A stretch of 5,961 bases of DNA from Lachnospiraceae bacterium. GTDB lineage: Bacteria > Bacillota > Clostridia > Lachnospirales > Lachnospiraceae. The DNA lies in NCBI GenBank assembly GCA_017473665.1, contig JAFUKK010000237.1, positions 1-5,961 of the forward strand. The letters are read 5' to 3'. Made by a program: the position numbers and the translations under genes. The stretch's first letter is position 1, and each line of letters begins with the position of its first letter. Positions 5,650 through 5,961 of this stretch are shown piece after piece. The notes beneath the pieces are model-generated. The model ran no database searches. It was given only the letters and a program-made list of their open reading frames with translations, and was not told where the DNA came from.

Positions 5650-5961
5650 TCAACCGAATCGACCGGTTATATAATCTTCTGTACGCTTGTCCTTAGGACG
5701 CGAAAACAGTTCTCTGGTATTACCAAATTCCACCACTTCACCTACCAAAAAGAAAGCAGTGTCATCGGACACTCTGGCCGCCTGCTGCATATTGTGAGTA
5801 ACAATGGCTACAGTATATTTTTCTTTCAGGCTCCCTATTAACTCTTCTATTTTCAACGTGGAAATAGGATCCAGGGCACTGGTTGGCTCATCCATCAGCA
5901 ACACTTCCGGCTGCACTGCCAAGGCCCTTGCAATACAAAGCCTCTGTTGCTGTCCACCGGA
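5650..5961 (-). CDS. pstB: Phosphate ABC transporter ATP-binding protein PstB, C-terminal part, truncated by window edge
   Basis: PstB is the cytoplasmic ATPase that powers the PstSCA high-affinity phosphate importer. The visible 103 residues are about the last 40 percent of a protein usually near 250 residues; Walker A and the Q-loop lie outside the window. In order, the fragment shows the ABC signature SGGQQQR (1-7) leading into LCIARALA, Walker B VLLMDEP (20-26) with catalytic E25, the D-loop SALD (28-31), the H-loop histidine H56 in IVTHNMQQA, and the C-terminal ending [10 protein letters not shown], which is characteristic of PstB rather than other ABC ATPases. The reading frame is open to base 5961, so the gene continues beyond the edge. 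It is followed by phoU after 16 nt, the common pstSCAB-phoU order. Confidence 0.95.
   Translation of the reverse strand, partial: SGGQQQRLCIARALAVQPEVLLMDEPTSALDPISTLKIEELIGSLKEKYTVAIVTHNMQQAARVSDDTAFFLVGEVVEFGNTRELFSRPKDKRTEDYITGRFG

Noticed and set aside
5650..5922. A short ABC-like protein starting at TTG 5922
   Set aside because: The frame is open to the window edge and the upstream codons encode the ABC signature motif, so this is the tail of a longer pstB.

Overview
The window carries six protein genes, all on the minus strand and transcribed from right to left. Organism: every gene has a strong Shine-Dalgarno sequence, GC content looks moderate, and the layout is a pst-phoU end followed by a Na+/phosphate cotransporter and a PhoB/PhoR-type two-component pair, with a GH8 oligoxylanase next door. 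This suggests a Gram-positive gut or rumen clostridium, probably Lachnospiraceae. The family-level guess is inference from gene style; no marker gene is present.

Layout in transcription order (right to left). (1) 5961-5650: the C-terminal part of pstB, the ATPase of the high-affinity phosphate ABC transporter, cut by the window edge. (2) 5633-4968: phoU, 16 nt after pstB and clearly in the same operon. (3) 4967-4832: an intergenic control region with three exact TTTTACAT copies at 11 and 22 bp spacing, read as a Pho box. (4) 4831-3065: a NptA-type Na+/Pi cotransporter with a fused C-terminal PhoU domain. (5) 3047-2370: an OmpR/PhoB-family response regulator. (6) 2324-1008: its sensor kinase, ending inside a clear rho-independent terminator (984-1015). 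(7) 1007-794: a leader region with a perfect 8-bp-arm palindrome. (8) 793-1: the N-terminal two thirds of a GH8 reducing-end xylose-releasing exo-oligoxylanase, cut by the window edge.

How it fits together: the right-hand 5 kb is a phosphate-starvation (Pho) locus. PstB powers high-affinity phosphate import, and PhoU links transporter state to the sensor kinase. Under starvation the kinase would phosphorylate the regulator, which would bind the Pho box and drive the nptA-regulator-kinase operon, making the pair autoregulated. The terminator separates this from the xylan-utilisation gene, which starts a new transcription unit and appears functionally unrelated.

I see no tRNA, rRNA, CRISPR array, insertion sequence or phage gene, and no convincing new defence or mobile system. 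The most rewarding parts are the control regions (the Pho box, the rex leader palindrome and the terminator that contains a stop codon) and the slimmed-down sensor kinase.
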